Position numbers and translations under genes: made by a program. Shown here piece by piece: positions 1 through 7,999 of a stretch of 33,327 bases of DNA (positions are counted from its first letter, which is position 1; the number at the start of each line of letters is the position of its first letter). The notes below the pieces were generated by a model that saw nothing but the letters and a program-made list of their open reading frames with translations, was not told where the DNA came from and searched no databases. Origin of the DNA: an uncultured Pseudomonadota bacterium. GTDB lineage: Bacteria; Desulfobacterota; BSN033; UBA1163. Location of the stretch: NCBI GenBank assembly GCA_937124575.1, contig CAKZKY010000259.1, positions 1 through 33,327 of the forward strand, read 5' to 3'.

Positions 1-120
1 AACCAATCACCCAGCACCAATTACCAAATAATAATCAATTTTCCAAACATGGTATTGTTTGGTTATTGGAAATTGAAATTTATTTGGAGCTTGGAATTTG
101 GTTATTGGTGATTAAGGTTT
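1..120. repeat. Long imperfect inverted repeat (hairpin) upstream of the HAD gene
   Basis: The stretch is AT-rich and self-complementary. The core arms CCAAACA (43-49) and TGTTTGG (56-62) pair perfectly around a 6-base loop. Flanking AATTTTCC/GGAAATT segments extend the stem, and the outermost arms (about 1-29 and 96-119) pair imperfectly. It is built from short words such as ATTGGT and their reverse complements. This resembles dispersed intergenic hairpin repeats rather than a promoter or terminator. The left boundary may lie outside the window. Confidence 0.6.
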
Positions 121-1140
121 ATGGACATTCTCATCTTCGATATGGATGGGGTTTTGATTGATGTGACGCAGTCTTACCGTAGAACCATCCAGAAGACCAT
201 TCATATCTATCTTGAACAATGTCTTGGGCTAAAGGCAAATCGGGTCTCCCCAGAAGACATCTCTCTCTTCAAGTCTGCAGGAGGATTTAATAACGATTGG
301 GACCTTACTTCAGGATTCCTTCTCTATCTGCTTTCTACCTCAAAAGTCCATCCCCTCCCAGTAAAGAAGTTCTCTTCCTTGGACAAAATCGTACTCCATC
401 TTCGACAGCAGCTAACCGGATTCCGTCAAAGAAGACCTGTCTCTTTGAAAAGGAATCACCTTTCTTCTTTTTTGGAGCAGGTGAGGATATCCGGAGGAGG
501 ATTGAAGGGGATTCGGTCTGTTCTCGACAGATGTTGGGATGGGTGGATCTACCGATCCGGAAATCTCGCCAAAGAAAACCTTATAAAACGGATCTTTCAA
601 GAGATCTACCTCGGCGAAAAATTTTCTTCCCTTTATCACCTTCCTTGCCTTTTCTACCATGGAAAGGGGCTATTTCTGCGAGAGAAACTTCTCATTGAAA
701 GAAATGTTCTTGCATCCCTTCGGAGAAAGATGCGATTGGGAATTGCCAGCGGTCGTCCAAAATTCGAAGCGGAGCTTGCCCTGAAGCGATTCCGGATCTT
801 CCCATACTTCGATAGTGTGGTCACCCTCGACGAATGCGAACAAGAGGAAGCGAAAATCTTCAAAGAAACCCGTAGGAAGATCAGGCTCTCAAAACCCCAC
901 CCCTTTTCCATTCTCAAAGCGATCGAGGAGATCGGCATTCCAAATCCCCAATGCGGATATGTCGGTGATGTGGTCGATGATGTGTTGGCAGCTCAGAGGG
1001 CAAAAAAGAAGGTGCGGATGCTTGCCATCGGTTTTGCCGTAGATGGAGGGAATAAAAAGAGAGCCAGAGAAACTCTGTTAAAAGCTGGGGCTGATTACGT
1101 CATTGAAAACCCCCAACAACTCCTTGATCTCGCCGTTTAA
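121..1140 (+). CDS. HAD-superfamily subfamily IA hydrolase (phosphatase-like)
   Basis: This is a 339-residue cytosolic HAD-fold hydrolase, probably a phosphatase; the substrate is not predictable. Motif I is DMDGV (nucleophile D7, acid/base D9). Motif II is SGR at 210-212, the motif III lysine is K258 (SKPH), and motif IV is GDVVDD at 282-287, so all catalytic residues are present. The N-terminal part resembles the subfamily IA group called hypothetical protein 1 (TIGR01548-like): an SYR element follows motif I, and a GGFNNDWDLT segment lies at 54-63. The middle region (about 65-195) is longer than in a minimal HAD cap domain. The ATG at 121 comes directly after the hairpin repeat with only a weak AAGG upstream. 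It stands alone, followed by a separate promoter for the next operon. Confidence 0.85.
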   Translation: MDILIFDMDGVLIDVTQSYRRTIQKTIHIYLEQCLGLKANRVSPEDISLFKSAGGFNNDWDLTSGFLLYLLSTSKVHPLPVKKFSSLDKIVLHLRQQLTGFRQRRPVSLKRNHLSSFLEQVRISGGGLKGIRSVLDRCWDGWIYRSGNLAKENLIKRIFQEIYLGEKFSSLYHLPCLFYHGKGLFLREKLLIERNVLASLRRKMRLGIASGRPKFEAELALKRFRIFPYFDSVVTLDECEQEEAKIFKETRRKIRLSKPHPFSILKAIEEIGIPNPQCGYVGDVVDDVLAAQRAKKKVRMLAIGFAVDGGNKKRARETLLKAGADYVIENPQQLLDLAV

Positions 1141-1175
1141 CCCTCGATAACCGGATCGGACAGGGATATGAGCTA

Positions 1176-1205
1176 TTGACAATCCTCACCATTATCCCTT
1201 ATAAC
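1176..1205 (+). promoter_or_regulatory. Sigma70-like promoter of the phosphate permease operon
   Basis: A perfect -35 box TTGACA (1176-1181) is followed after 18 bases by TATAAC (1200-1205), a 5/6 match to the -10 consensus. It sits downstream of the HAD stop codon and points at the PiT-DUF47 pair, leaving a leader of roughly 130-170 bases. Confidence 0.65.
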
Positions 1206-1219
1206 CTGTCTATACAGGT
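1204..1219. promoter_or_regulatory. Perfect dyad at the transcription start, possible operator
   Basis: ACCTGT (1204-1209) and ACAGGT (1214-1219) form a perfect inverted repeat around CTAT. It overlaps the end of the -10 box and the expected start point, a typical place for a repressor site. No known regulator motif is recognised; the link to phosphate is only by position. Confidence 0.4.
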
Positions 1220-1240
1220 AAACCTCTTTAGGAAGTCTAT

Positions 1241-1255
1241 GACTTTCAAAAAGTC
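1241..1255 (+). other. Short hairpin in the phosphate permease leader
   Basis: GACTTT (1241-1246) and AAAGTC (1250-1255) pair perfectly around CAA in the untranslated leader. It is not followed by a T tract, so it is not a standard terminator. The leader does not match a riboswitch class that I can recognise. Confidence 0.3.
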
Positions 1256-1279
1256 TCGTTTACACCCAAAAAGAAGTTT

Positions 1280-1311
1280 GGCTTCGCACGGGGCAAGCAA
1301 CAGAACTTTCT
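1280..1311 (+). repeat. 32-base element shared with 11347-11378 (copy 1)
   Basis: By eye 25 of 32 bases match the minus-strand copy at 11347-11378, including GCTTCG, GGGGCAA, CAACAG and CTTTC in the same order and spacing. This copy lies in the leader just ahead of the PiT gene. Confidence 0.5.
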
Positions 1312-1381
1312 AAAGGGAGGAATGGCTTTGGACAGGGGGTTTTAGATCGAAACTTCGATTTTATTTGCAGTCATCTTAGTC

Positions 1382-2371
1382 GTGGGCTTGGCTCTTTTCT
1401 TCGATTACTCGAACGGTTTCCATGACGCCGCCAATGTGGTCGCCACCATCATTGCCACGGGAGCGATGGGGCCCCGAAGCGCCCTGGGGCTTGCAGCGAT
1501 TGCCCATTTTATCGGACCTTTCCTCCTTGGCACGGCCGTGGCTCAGACGATTGGTAAAGGAATCATTGATATCTCGGCTTTCGATCCAAACCTGATCGGA
1601 ATTTCGATCTCCCTGGTCATAGCCGCACTGATTGGCGCCATCGCCTGGAATCTGATCACCTGGGCCTGGGGGCTTCCCTCCAGCTCCTCCCATGCCCTCG
1701 TGGGTGGAATGATCGGCGCCGTCCTGATCGCTTATGGACCGGATAAAGTCATCTGGAAGGGCCTTCTCTATGTGGTCTCCGTCTTAATCTTCACTCCCGT
1801 TTTAGGTCTGATTTTTGGCACTCTGTTTCTGAGGATCACTTTTCGCCTTTCCCATAAGGCACCTCCTCAGATATCCCATTTTTTTAACCGAATTCAAATA
1901 TTCTCCTCTGTGGCCCTCTCCCTAAGTCATGGTGCTAATGATGCTCAGAAATCGATGGGCCTCATCACCATGTCTCTCGTTATCCTCGGAGTTTTCCCGG
2001 ATTTTCATATTCCTTTCTGGGTGATCGCCAGCTGTGCGGCTGCTATTGCTTTGGGCACAGCGAGCGGTGGTTGGCGAATCATCAAAACCTTAGGCTCAAA
2101 GATCTACCATCTGAGATCAGTCCATGCCTTCTGCGCTCAGACCAGTTCAGCCATCGTCATCCTGACGGCAGCACTCTTAGGGGGACCTGTGTCAACAACG
2201 CATGTCGTCTCCTCAAGCATTATGGGCGTAGGTGCTGGTCAAAGACTCTCTGCCGTTCGGTGGGGAGTAGCCAAGAATATCATTCTGGCTTGGTTCATCA
2301 CCATCCCTGCCTCAGCAGTCATGGCAGGACTCAGTTTCTATTTGATCAGGATGGCGCATCCGAGTTTTTAA
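1382..2371 (+). CDS. PiT-family inorganic phosphate permease
   Basis: This is an inner-membrane low-affinity phosphate transporter (PF01384). Both duplicated signature motifs are present: GFHDAAN near the N-terminus and GANDAQKSMG near residue 180. The rest is long hydrophobic membrane segments. The listed start is the first standard codon in frame, GTG at 1382, but it has no ribosome site and cuts the first membrane helix to a few residues. The reading frame is open back to 1346, where the residues (IETSILFAVILVVG) look like a normal PiT first helix. An AGGGGG at 1334-1339 lies six bases before the ATC codon at 1346. TAG at 1343-1345 blocks any earlier start. The true start is therefore probably ATC at 1346 (341 residues), or an ATG miscalled or mutated there. 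It is co-transcribed with the DUF47 gene 14 bases downstream. Confidence 0.88.
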   Translation: MGLALFFDYSNGFHDAANVVATIIATGAMGPRSALGLAAIAHFIGPFLLGTAVAQTIGKGIIDISAFDPNLIGISISLVIAALIGAIAWNLITWAWGLPSSSSHALVGGMIGAVLIAYGPDKVIWKGLLYVVSVLIFTPVLGLIFGTLFLRITFRLSHKAPPQISHFFNRIQIFSSVALSLSHGANDAQKSMGLITMSLVILGVFPDFHIPFWVIASCAAAIALGTASGGWRIIKTLGSKIYHLRSVHAFCAQTSSAIVILTAALLGGPVSTTHVVSSSIMGVGAGQRLSAVRWGVAKNIILAWFITIPASAVMAGLSFYLIRMAHPSF

Positions 2372-2385
2372 AGAAAAGGAGTAAA

Positions 2386-3018
2386 ATGATGGTATTCGAT
2401 TTTCTCAGAAGAAAGAAACCTTTTTCAGGCAGTGAGAATCGCTTCTTCGATCTGCTTTCCCGGCAATCTGCTAAAAGCATCGAAGGGCTGGAAGCCCTTG
2501 CCAATTATGCTGAAAATGGGACGAAGGAAAATGCCAACTTGGTTCGGAATATTGAAAGGGAGGCGGATGAACTGAGGCGGATTTTGATCCAGGAACTGGA
2601 TCAGACGTTTATCACGCCCATCGACCGGGAGGACATCTATCAGCTCTCACGGGCAATTGATGATGTCGTGGACTATGCGAATACAACGGTCGATGAAATG
2701 GAAATTTACGAGGTCAAGGGAGATTCTCACATAAAAGAGATGGTCAATATCCTCCGTAAAGCGGCACGGGAGCTAAACGATGCGGTCAAAATCCTTAAAG
2801 ATTATCCCAAGATCGCCTCGGAACATGCTGTCAAAGCCAAGTCCTACGAAAACCAGATGGAGAAAGCCTACCACGTGGCGCTCGCTGAGCTCTTTAAGGG
2901 AACCGATACGGTCTATATGCTGAAGATGCGAGAGATTTATCGCCATCTTAGCAATGCCGCTGACCGGGGGGATGAGGCGGCCAACATCATCTCCAGCATC
3001 GTGATGAAACACACTTAA
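2386..3018 (+). CDS. DUF47 / PhoU-like phosphate transport accessory protein
   Basis: This 210-residue, mostly helical cytosolic protein belongs to the DUF47 family (TIGR00153, PhoU-like fold). These proteins are routinely encoded next to PiT permeases and are thought to regulate them. Family-like segments are the basic N-terminal FLRRKKPF, the ETDELR-like EREADELRR, and TFITPIDREDIYQLSRAIDDVVDY, which carries the acidic metal-binding-type residues. The start is ATG 2386 (a second ATG follows at 2389), preceded by AAAAGGA. The frame is open much further upstream inside the permease gene, but that extension is out of frame with the permease and has no ribosome site. A strong terminator follows about 35 bases after the stop. 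Confidence 0.9.
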   Translation: MMVFDFLRRKKPFSGSENRFFDLLSRQSAKSIEGLEALANYAENGTKENANLVRNIEREADELRRILIQELDQTFITPIDREDIYQLSRAIDDVVDYANTTVDEMEIYEVKGDSHIKEMVNILRKAARELNDAVKILKDYPKIASEHAVKAKSYENQMEKAYHVALAELFKGTDTVYMLKMREIYRHLSNAADRGDEAANIISSIVMKHT

Positions 3019-3052
3019 TCGTCGGCCTGTCAGAATCTCATTCCAACAGCAT

Positions 3053-3090
3053 AAAAAAGCCCGATAAGGGATTCCTTTATCGGGCTTTTT
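3053..3090. terminator. Rho-independent terminator, bidirectional
   Basis: A stem of about 16 pairs with one mismatch (AAAAAGCCCGATAA against TTATCGGGCTTTTT) has a small loop and a T run on both strands. It ends the permease operon on the plus strand. It also lies just beyond the stop of the minus-strand M23 peptidase at 3110. Confidence 0.9.
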
Positions 3091-3109
3091 CTACGATGGG
3101 CTCACTTCA

Positions 3110-4018
3110 TCAATTTAAAATATATCTCATCGGATTCACTGGAATTCCGTTCAATCTGACTTCATAATGGAGATGGGGACCTGTCGTCTTTCCACTTGTC
3201 CCGATCTCTGCAATCTTATCCCCTCGTTTCACTTTCTGCCCCACTTTAACCAGCACCTTGTTGAGATGGCTATACCGGGTTGTCATCCCGAACCCATGGG
3301 AAATGACGAGGAACCTTCCATGGACCCAATCGCTTCCGATATCGGAGACAAAGCCATTTGCAGGAGCTATCACAATCGTTCCTACCCTGTTGGAAATATC
3401 AATCCCCTCATGCATCTGAGTCAAACCTGTAAAAGGGTTGGTCCGGAATCCAAAATCGGAGGTCACCCATCCCTGGGCTGGCCAGATGGAAGGGGTATGC
3501 GCAAGCATCTCCTGCTTGGTTAATAGGACTTTTTCGAGTTCGGAGAGACTGGTCTCCTGAGATACCACCTCTGATTGGAGGCGCTCCACATCGATCTTCA
3601 TCTGCTGAACCAGCCCCTTATCATCCTTCTCCCCTTTCAATTTCTCTCTTAAATCCGAGGGTGATGGTCCACCCAATCCCATCACCGGTGTGGAGTCCTG
3701 ACTTTTATCGAGATTGGCAATGATCCGAATGCGCTTGTCAAAATCTTTCAGCTTAGAGACCTGCTTTTCTAACTCCTCAATTTTTGAAGAGAAGAAATGG
3801 ATCTGAGACCTTTGTATTTCCGTCTGTTGACGCAACCGTGCCACCTCATAGGCCTTCTTCTTCACCTGGATATAATCACAAAAGAAAAAGGTTACAGAGA
3901 GAATGGCAAAAGCAAAGAGGTAGAAGCCAATCTTAATGGTCTTTTTTCGGATCTTCAGATGCCTGGTCTTCGATGTTTTGTGGCCGAAGATGAGAATGGT
4001 GATGTGATCCTGATCCAA
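3110..4018 (-). CDS. M23-family peptidoglycan endopeptidase, membrane-anchored
   Basis: This is a 302-residue LytM/M23 metallopeptidase acting on peptidoglycan cross-bridges, or an activator of other hydrolases. Residues 1-29 are cytosolic and basic, about 30-47 form one membrane helix, about 52-92 and 137-172 look coiled-coil, and the C-terminal 120 residues are the peptidase domain. The zinc ligands of an active enzyme are visible: H203 and D207 in HEGID, and HLH at 282-284. The start is TTG at 4018, the first codon of this frame preceded by a good ribosome site (AAGGGGTG six to ten bases before). An ATG and a GTG just upstream are out of frame. It probably has its own promoter at 4079-4106. 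The layout resembles periplasmic cell-shape and division peptidases. Confidence 0.88.
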   Translation of the reverse strand: MDQDHITILIFGHKTSKTRHLKIRKKTIKIGFYLFAFAILSVTFFFCDYIQVKKKAYEVARLRQQTEIQRSQIHFFSSKIEELEKQVSKLKDFDKRIRIIANLDKSQDSTPVMGLGGPSPSDLREKLKGEKDDKGLVQQMKIDVERLQSEVVSQETSLSELEKVLLTKQEMLAHTPSIWPAQGWVTSDFGFRTNPFTGLTQMHEGIDISNRVGTIVIAPANGFVSDIGSDWVHGRFLVISHGFGMTTRYSHLNKVLVKVGQKVKRGDKIAEIGTSGKTTGPHLHYEVRLNGIPVNPMRYILN

Positions 4019-4078
4019 AATTCACCCCTTGTTTCATCAAAGATAGAGATTTAAGCTTTCCCCCAAAGGCTCAATTTT

Positions 4079-4106
4079 TTTATCAGATTTGATCGGCTCT
4101 TGTCAA
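4079..4106 (-). promoter_or_regulatory. Sigma70-like promoter of the M23 peptidase gene
   Basis: On the minus strand TTGACA (4106-4101) is followed after 16 bases by GATAAA (4084-4079). It lies in the 124-base gap after the pmbA-like stop codon and leaves a leader of about 55 bases before the TTG start. Confidence 0.5.
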
Positions 4107-4142
4107 GCTTTTTTTGAGAAAATCGTCATCTTAAATTCCTTT

Positions 4143-5546
4143 TTAATTTCCACTAATTTCAAGACTTTCGATTAAAAGACAAGGTGAACCAATTTTTCCA
4201 AAAAACCTGAAATCACTTCCAACCTCAGCCACCTTCTGAAAAAGCTGATAGAGGTTTCCGGCCATAGCGATCGATTTGACAGGATATGCCCTCTCCCCTT
4301 TTTCGATCCACTGTCCTGAACAACCCAATGAGAAATCGCCCGATATGGGATCAACAGTATGGATGCCCATGACCTCCTCAATCAGGACTCCATGATTTAG
4401 GCACTGGACCAACGACGCGAGTGACGATTCTCCGGATTCAATAAAAAAATTTGAAGTTCCCAAACTGGGGGGAGCTTTCAGGCTATGTCGCTGGCTATTC
4501 CCGGTTGAGGAGACCCTCGATGTTCCAGACCCAAGATTCTCTCGGTTCGCCCAGAACCGATCATAGAGGTACCCCAAAATCTCTCCTTTAACGACAACAG
4601 GGGTCCGTTGAGTTGGCATTCCCTCTCCATCAACCGGTGCGGCGGCTGATCCTATTTCAAACAGACCATCATCCACAATGGAAAGGATAGGCGAAAAAAA
4701 GATCGTTCCCTTCTTATCCTTCAACACGGATTTGCCTTTCTGCACCTGTTCGGACAGGAAAGCATAGGCTAAGAGTGATAAAAATTCCGAAGCAATATGA
4801 TTTTCCAAAATGACTGGATAGGTTCCGGAGGATATCCTCTTCCCACCCAGCCTACTCAATGCCCTTCTCCCAGCTTCCTTACCTATTTTCTTGACATCAA
4901 TCTGGTCAATAAAATGGCTGAAATCGAATTCCCAGCCCATCTCTGACTCTCCGAACTCCTCAGCAATGGCCATGGCACTCGCAGAGGCAAATGTTGCATC
5001 ATAAGAGAAACGAAGCCCATTGGAGTTGATCAGGGTCGTTCTCGAAACAGCTTCCTGATAGGAGGCCTTCCTAACCTTCTTAATCCTCTCTGGATCCACA
5101 GATCGGGCCGCTTCTTCCAATTCTCTTGCAAATTCGATCTTACGCTTTTCCGATACCTGCATTAGGTTGGGATCGAAGATCGCCAAGATGGGAGGTTCCT
5201 TCTCCAAGGCAGGCGTAAAATCGAAACAGGGGTCTGAAGTGGTTACTTCCGCGCTTGACACGGCATCTCCAATAAGACGTTCCAGGCTCTTGCTACTTCT
5301 CCCTGAAGAAGAGACATCAGGAGAGGTGGTATAAGAGAAGCCTATTCGGCCTCGATTCAAAATTCGAATGGCCATTCCCCATGACCGAGAGGCTTGAAGG
5401 GTATCCACTTTCCCATCCTTCGATTCCACCTCAAAATGGGAAGATTCGGCCGAACAGATCTCGTATCCATCCACCGATTGCTTGCGGAGAAGCGTCAAGG
5501 TCTGGTCGATGATCCGATCAACATCTCCCATATCTTCATAACCCAT
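4143..5546 (-). CDS. pmbA: TldE/PmbA-family protein
   Basis: This 467-residue member of the TldD/PmbA family (PF01523) is the partner subunit of the TldD metalloprotease. In enterobacteria that complex processes peptides such as microcin precursors and the CcdA antitoxin. The assignment rests on length (PmbA is about 450 residues), the N-terminal segment with FEVESKDGKVDTLQ, and the conserved C-terminal half (GTYPVILENHIASEFLSLL, DGEGMPTQRTPVV, STGNSQRHS, MGIHTVDPISGDFSLGCSG). There is no HExxxH zinc motif, as expected for TldE rather than TldD; no tldD is in the window. It is the last gene after alr and fabH, 37 bases from fabH. The start could be ATG 5546 or ATG 5531 (MGDVDR). Confidence 0.88.
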   Translation of the reverse strand: MGYEDMGDVDRIIDQTLTLLRKQSVDGYEICSAESSHFEVESKDGKVDTLQASRSWGMAIRILNRGRIGFSYTTSPDVSSSGRSSKSLERLIGDAVSSAEVTTSDPCFDFTPALEKEPPILAIFDPNLMQVSEKRKIEFARELEEAARSVDPERIKKVRKASYQEAVSRTTLINSNGLRFSYDATFASASAMAIAEEFGESEMGWEFDFSHFIDQIDVKKIGKEAGRRALSRLGGKRISSGTYPVILENHIASEFLSLLAYAFLSEQVQKGKSVLKDKKGTIFFSPILSIVDDGLFEIGSAAAPVDGEGMPTQRTPVVVKGEILGYLYDRFWANRENLGSGTSRVSSTGNSQRHSLKAPPSLGTSNFFIESGESSLASLVQCLNHGVLIEEVMGIHTVDPISGDFSLGCSGQWIEKGERAYPVKSIAMAGNLYQLFQKVAEVGSDFRFFGKIGSPCLLIESLEISGN

Positions 5547-5583
5547 CTTTTAATCACCAATTTCGAATCTCACAAAACCAGCA

Positions 5584-6618
5584 TCACCATCTTATCAAAC
5601 TGCTGCCCCAAGTAAGACCTCCTCCAAAGCCTGTGAGGATGACATGGTCTCCTTTTTGAATCGATCCGCTTCGGACCGCTTCATCCAAGGCAATTGGGAT
5701 GGTGGCCGAGGAAATATTTCCGTATTTCTCAATGGTGAGATAGACTTTCTCCATGGAAATACCGAGTCGTTTAGCCATCTGTTGAAGGATTCGAATATTG
5801 GCCTGGTGGGGAATGATCCACTTTGCATCAGAGACCTCAATACCATTACTGGACGCAGCCTCCTCGGCTGCCTCGGCAAATCGTTTTACAGCGACCCGAA
5901 CCGACTCATTGGCTTTGATCATCTTCAATGTATGAAGCTTCTTATCAACGCTCTCATAACTAATAGGAGTCGTCCTCGAACCGCCTCCGGGCATGAGAAG
6001 ATTCTCTCCGTTCTTGCCATCCGAATGGATGTGGATGGAAAGAATCTCTCCCATCATCCGTCCCGGGTTGGAGTGATGGAGGCTATGCTCCGATTGATCA
6101 AATGACCTCAGCAATGCAGCTCCGGCACCATCTCCCCAAAGAATGCAATTTTCTCGATCGGTCCAATCTTGACATCGGCTCATCACTTCAGAGGCAACGA
6201 CCAAACAGTTTTTAAACGCTCCGGTCTTCAGATATTGTTCCGCCACTGACAGGCCGAAGATGAACCCGCAGCAAGCCGCTGTGATGTCGAAAGAGACCGC
6301 TTTCTGAGCGCCCAATTTGGCTTCCAACCAGTTGGCTCCTGATGGACAACACGTATCCGGAGTAATGGTAGCCATTACGATGAGCTCCAAATCTTTTGCT
6401 GAGATCCCAGCCATCTCCATGGCCCGCAAAGAGGCTTCCCTGGCAAGGTCTGAAGTATTGACATCGGGATCTGCAATTCTTCGTTCCCGAACTCCGGTCC
6501 GTTGATAAATCCACTCGTCGCTTGTGTTCAAAACTTTCTCAAGATCAAAATTGCTGAGGACCCTTTCCGGCAAATAGGATCCCGTTCCTACAATTCCGAT
6601 TCTCCTTCCGCTCATCAA
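5584..6618 (-). CDS. fabH: 3-oxoacyl-[acyl-carrier-protein] synthase III (FabH)
   Basis: This is beta-ketoacyl-ACP synthase III, 344 residues. It condenses acetyl-CoA or a branched acyl-CoA with malonyl-ACP to start fatty acid synthesis in the cytosol. The thiolase fold carries the full catalytic triad: C116 in TAACCGF, H271 in PHQANIR, and N301 in YGNISSATIP. The C-terminal GFGGGLTWGS loop is typical. Adjacent C117 is unusual next to the catalytic C116 but lies in a variable position. It is separated from alr by only 15 bases, so the two are probably co-transcribed. Related KAS III-like enzymes of secondary metabolism share the motif; the length and the housekeeping setting favour FabH. Confidence 0.93.
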   Translation of the reverse strand: MMSGRRIGIVGTGSYLPERVLSNFDLEKVLNTSDEWIYQRTGVRERRIADPDVNTSDLAREASLRAMEMAGISAKDLELIVMATITPDTCCPSGANWLEAKLGAQKAVSFDITAACCGFIFGLSVAEQYLKTGAFKNCLVVASEVMSRCQDWTDRENCILWGDGAGAALLRSFDQSEHSLHHSNPGRMMGEILSIHIHSDGKNGENLLMPGGGSRTTPISYESVDKKLHTLKMIKANESVRVAVKRFAEAAEEAASSNGIEVSDAKWIIPHQANIRILQQMAKRLGISMEKVYLTIEKYGNISSATIPIALDEAVRSGSIQKGDHVILTGFGGGLTWGSSLIRW

Positions 6619-6633
6619 TCTATCCCTCTCTGA

Positions 6634-7764
6634 CTATCCATGATAAATCCTTGGCACCCGCTTCCCAATCATGCACAACACTTCGTATGGGATGGAACCG
6701 ATCTTTCTGGCCATCTCATCCGCTGTGATCTGCTCCTTGCCCTGTCTTCCAATCAAAATAACCTCATCTCCATGCGATACGTCAGGGATATCGGTGACGT
6801 CGACCATGATCAGATCCATGCAGACTCTTCCTATCACAGGAGCCCTCTTTCCTCGAATGAGAACCTCGCCCTGATTGGAGAGACGAGTGTTGTATCCATC
6901 CGCATATCCGATGGGAAGGGTCGCAATCCGACTCTTTCTCCGTGTTATAAATGTGCCTCCATAACTGATCCTCGTTCCAGTTGGAACCCATTTGAGAAAG
7001 TGAATGCGGGTCTTCAAAGTGAGTACGGGTTCCAGCTCAATCCTTTTTTCGAAGAAGGGAGAGGGATAAGAGCCATAAAGCATGATCCCGGGCCGGACCA
7101 TATTTCCTGAATAGTTGGGAAAGGCAATCGAGGTCGCGCTGCTGGCCATGTGAATATATCGGCTTGAGACTCCCATCGATTTTGCCTGCACGATCGCCTC
7201 TTGAAATTTTTCCCACTGGGATAAAGTGTAAACCTCCTCACCATCGGTCATGGCAAAATGGGAAAGGAGACCTTCAATCTCGATATTGGGAATCTCTATC
7301 ATCTCTTTTAAAAAATCGAGAAAATCACGATAAGGCACTCCAAGCCTTCCCATCCCTGTATCCACTTTGATATGGACTTTTGCCTTTCTTCTCCTCTTTT
7401 TCGCTGCTTTAGATAAACGTCTTAAAGATTCGATGTCAAAAACAACCGGTGTGAGGCCGTAACGAAGGATCTCTTCCTCACCCTCCTGGAAAAATCCTCC
7501 CAAGATCAGTATGGGAGCCCTCACTCCCCCTTTTCTTAAAGCCACCCCTTCTTCAGCAATCGCAACGCCCAAATATCCCACGCCCATCCCTTCCAGCTTC
7601 AGGGAAACGGGCAAGGCTCCATGGCCATAGGCATCTGCCTTAACGACGGCTAAAATGGAAACACCTTTAGGAATACTTTTTTTGATCTGCCGATAATTGA
7701 ATGCGAGCGCTCGCAGATCGATCTCTGCAATGGTGGGCCTTCCATAGGAAATAGGGGTTTTCAT
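6634..7764 (-). CDS. alr: Alanine racemase
   Basis: This is a PLP-dependent alanine racemase of 376 residues, making D-alanine for peptidoglycan. The PLP lysine is K42 in the signature VVKADAYGHG, and the second catalytic base is Y268 in RISYGGTF. HIKVDTGMGRLG and GRVCMDLIMVD are also conserved. It heads the alr-fabH-pmbA minus-strand cluster. A promoter-like pair (TTGACT, 17 bases, TTATGA) lies at 7796-7824. The start is ATG 7764. Confidence 0.95.
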   Translation of the reverse strand: MKTPISYGRPTIAEIDLRALAFNYRQIKKSIPKGVSILAVVKADAYGHGALPVSLKLEGMGVGYLGVAIAEEGVALRKGGVRAPILILGGFFQEGEEEILRYGLTPVVFDIESLRRLSKAAKKRRRKAKVHIKVDTGMGRLGVPYRDFLDFLKEMIEIPNIEIEGLLSHFAMTDGEEVYTLSQWEKFQEAIVQAKSMGVSSRYIHMASSATSIAFPNYSGNMVRPGIMLYGSYPSPFFEKRIELEPVLTLKTRIHFLKWVPTGTRISYGGTFITRRKSRIATLPIGYADGYNTRLSNQGEVLIRGKRAPVIGRVCMDLIMVDVTDIPDVSHGDEVILIGRQGKEQITADEMARKIGSIPYEVLCMIGKRVPRIYHG

Positions 7765-7795
7765 TCGACTCGTCCTATTTCAAAAAACAGAATTT

Positions 7796-7824
7796 TCATA
7801 ACATCAACCCCAACGTAAAGTCAA
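7796..7824 (-). promoter_or_regulatory. Sigma70-like promoter of the alr-fabH-pmbA cluster
   Basis: On the minus strand TTGACT (7824-7819) is followed after 17 bases by TTATGA (7801-7796), a short distance before the alr start at 7764. The rest of the gap 7825-7999 shows no coding or RNA signal that I can support. Confidence 0.45.
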
Positions 7825-7999
7825 TCAACATAGGAATGGGATTGAGATAGATATACTCAACTCACTTCAAAACGATGAGACCGTATCTAAAATAGAAAAG
7901 GCGGCAGATCGAAGGTTTGTCGATTCGGATGGATCAATCTCAGAAACCATTAACTTATTCTCAGATTGAGACTCTTGAAGTTAAAAGCCAACTGCTCCA

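Noticed and set aside
1261-1320. Cyclic-di-GMP riboswitch in the permease leader
   Set aside because: A GGGGCAAGC stretch recalls the conserved GGGCAAACC, but the other conserved parts (the tetraloop-type stem and GACGCAAAGCC) are missing.
2071-2385. Long N-terminal extension of the DUF47 reading frame inside the permease gene
   Set aside because: It overlaps the permease in another frame, is rich in R, S and H residues unlike the family, and the ATG at 2386 with AAAAGGA fits the known N-terminus.
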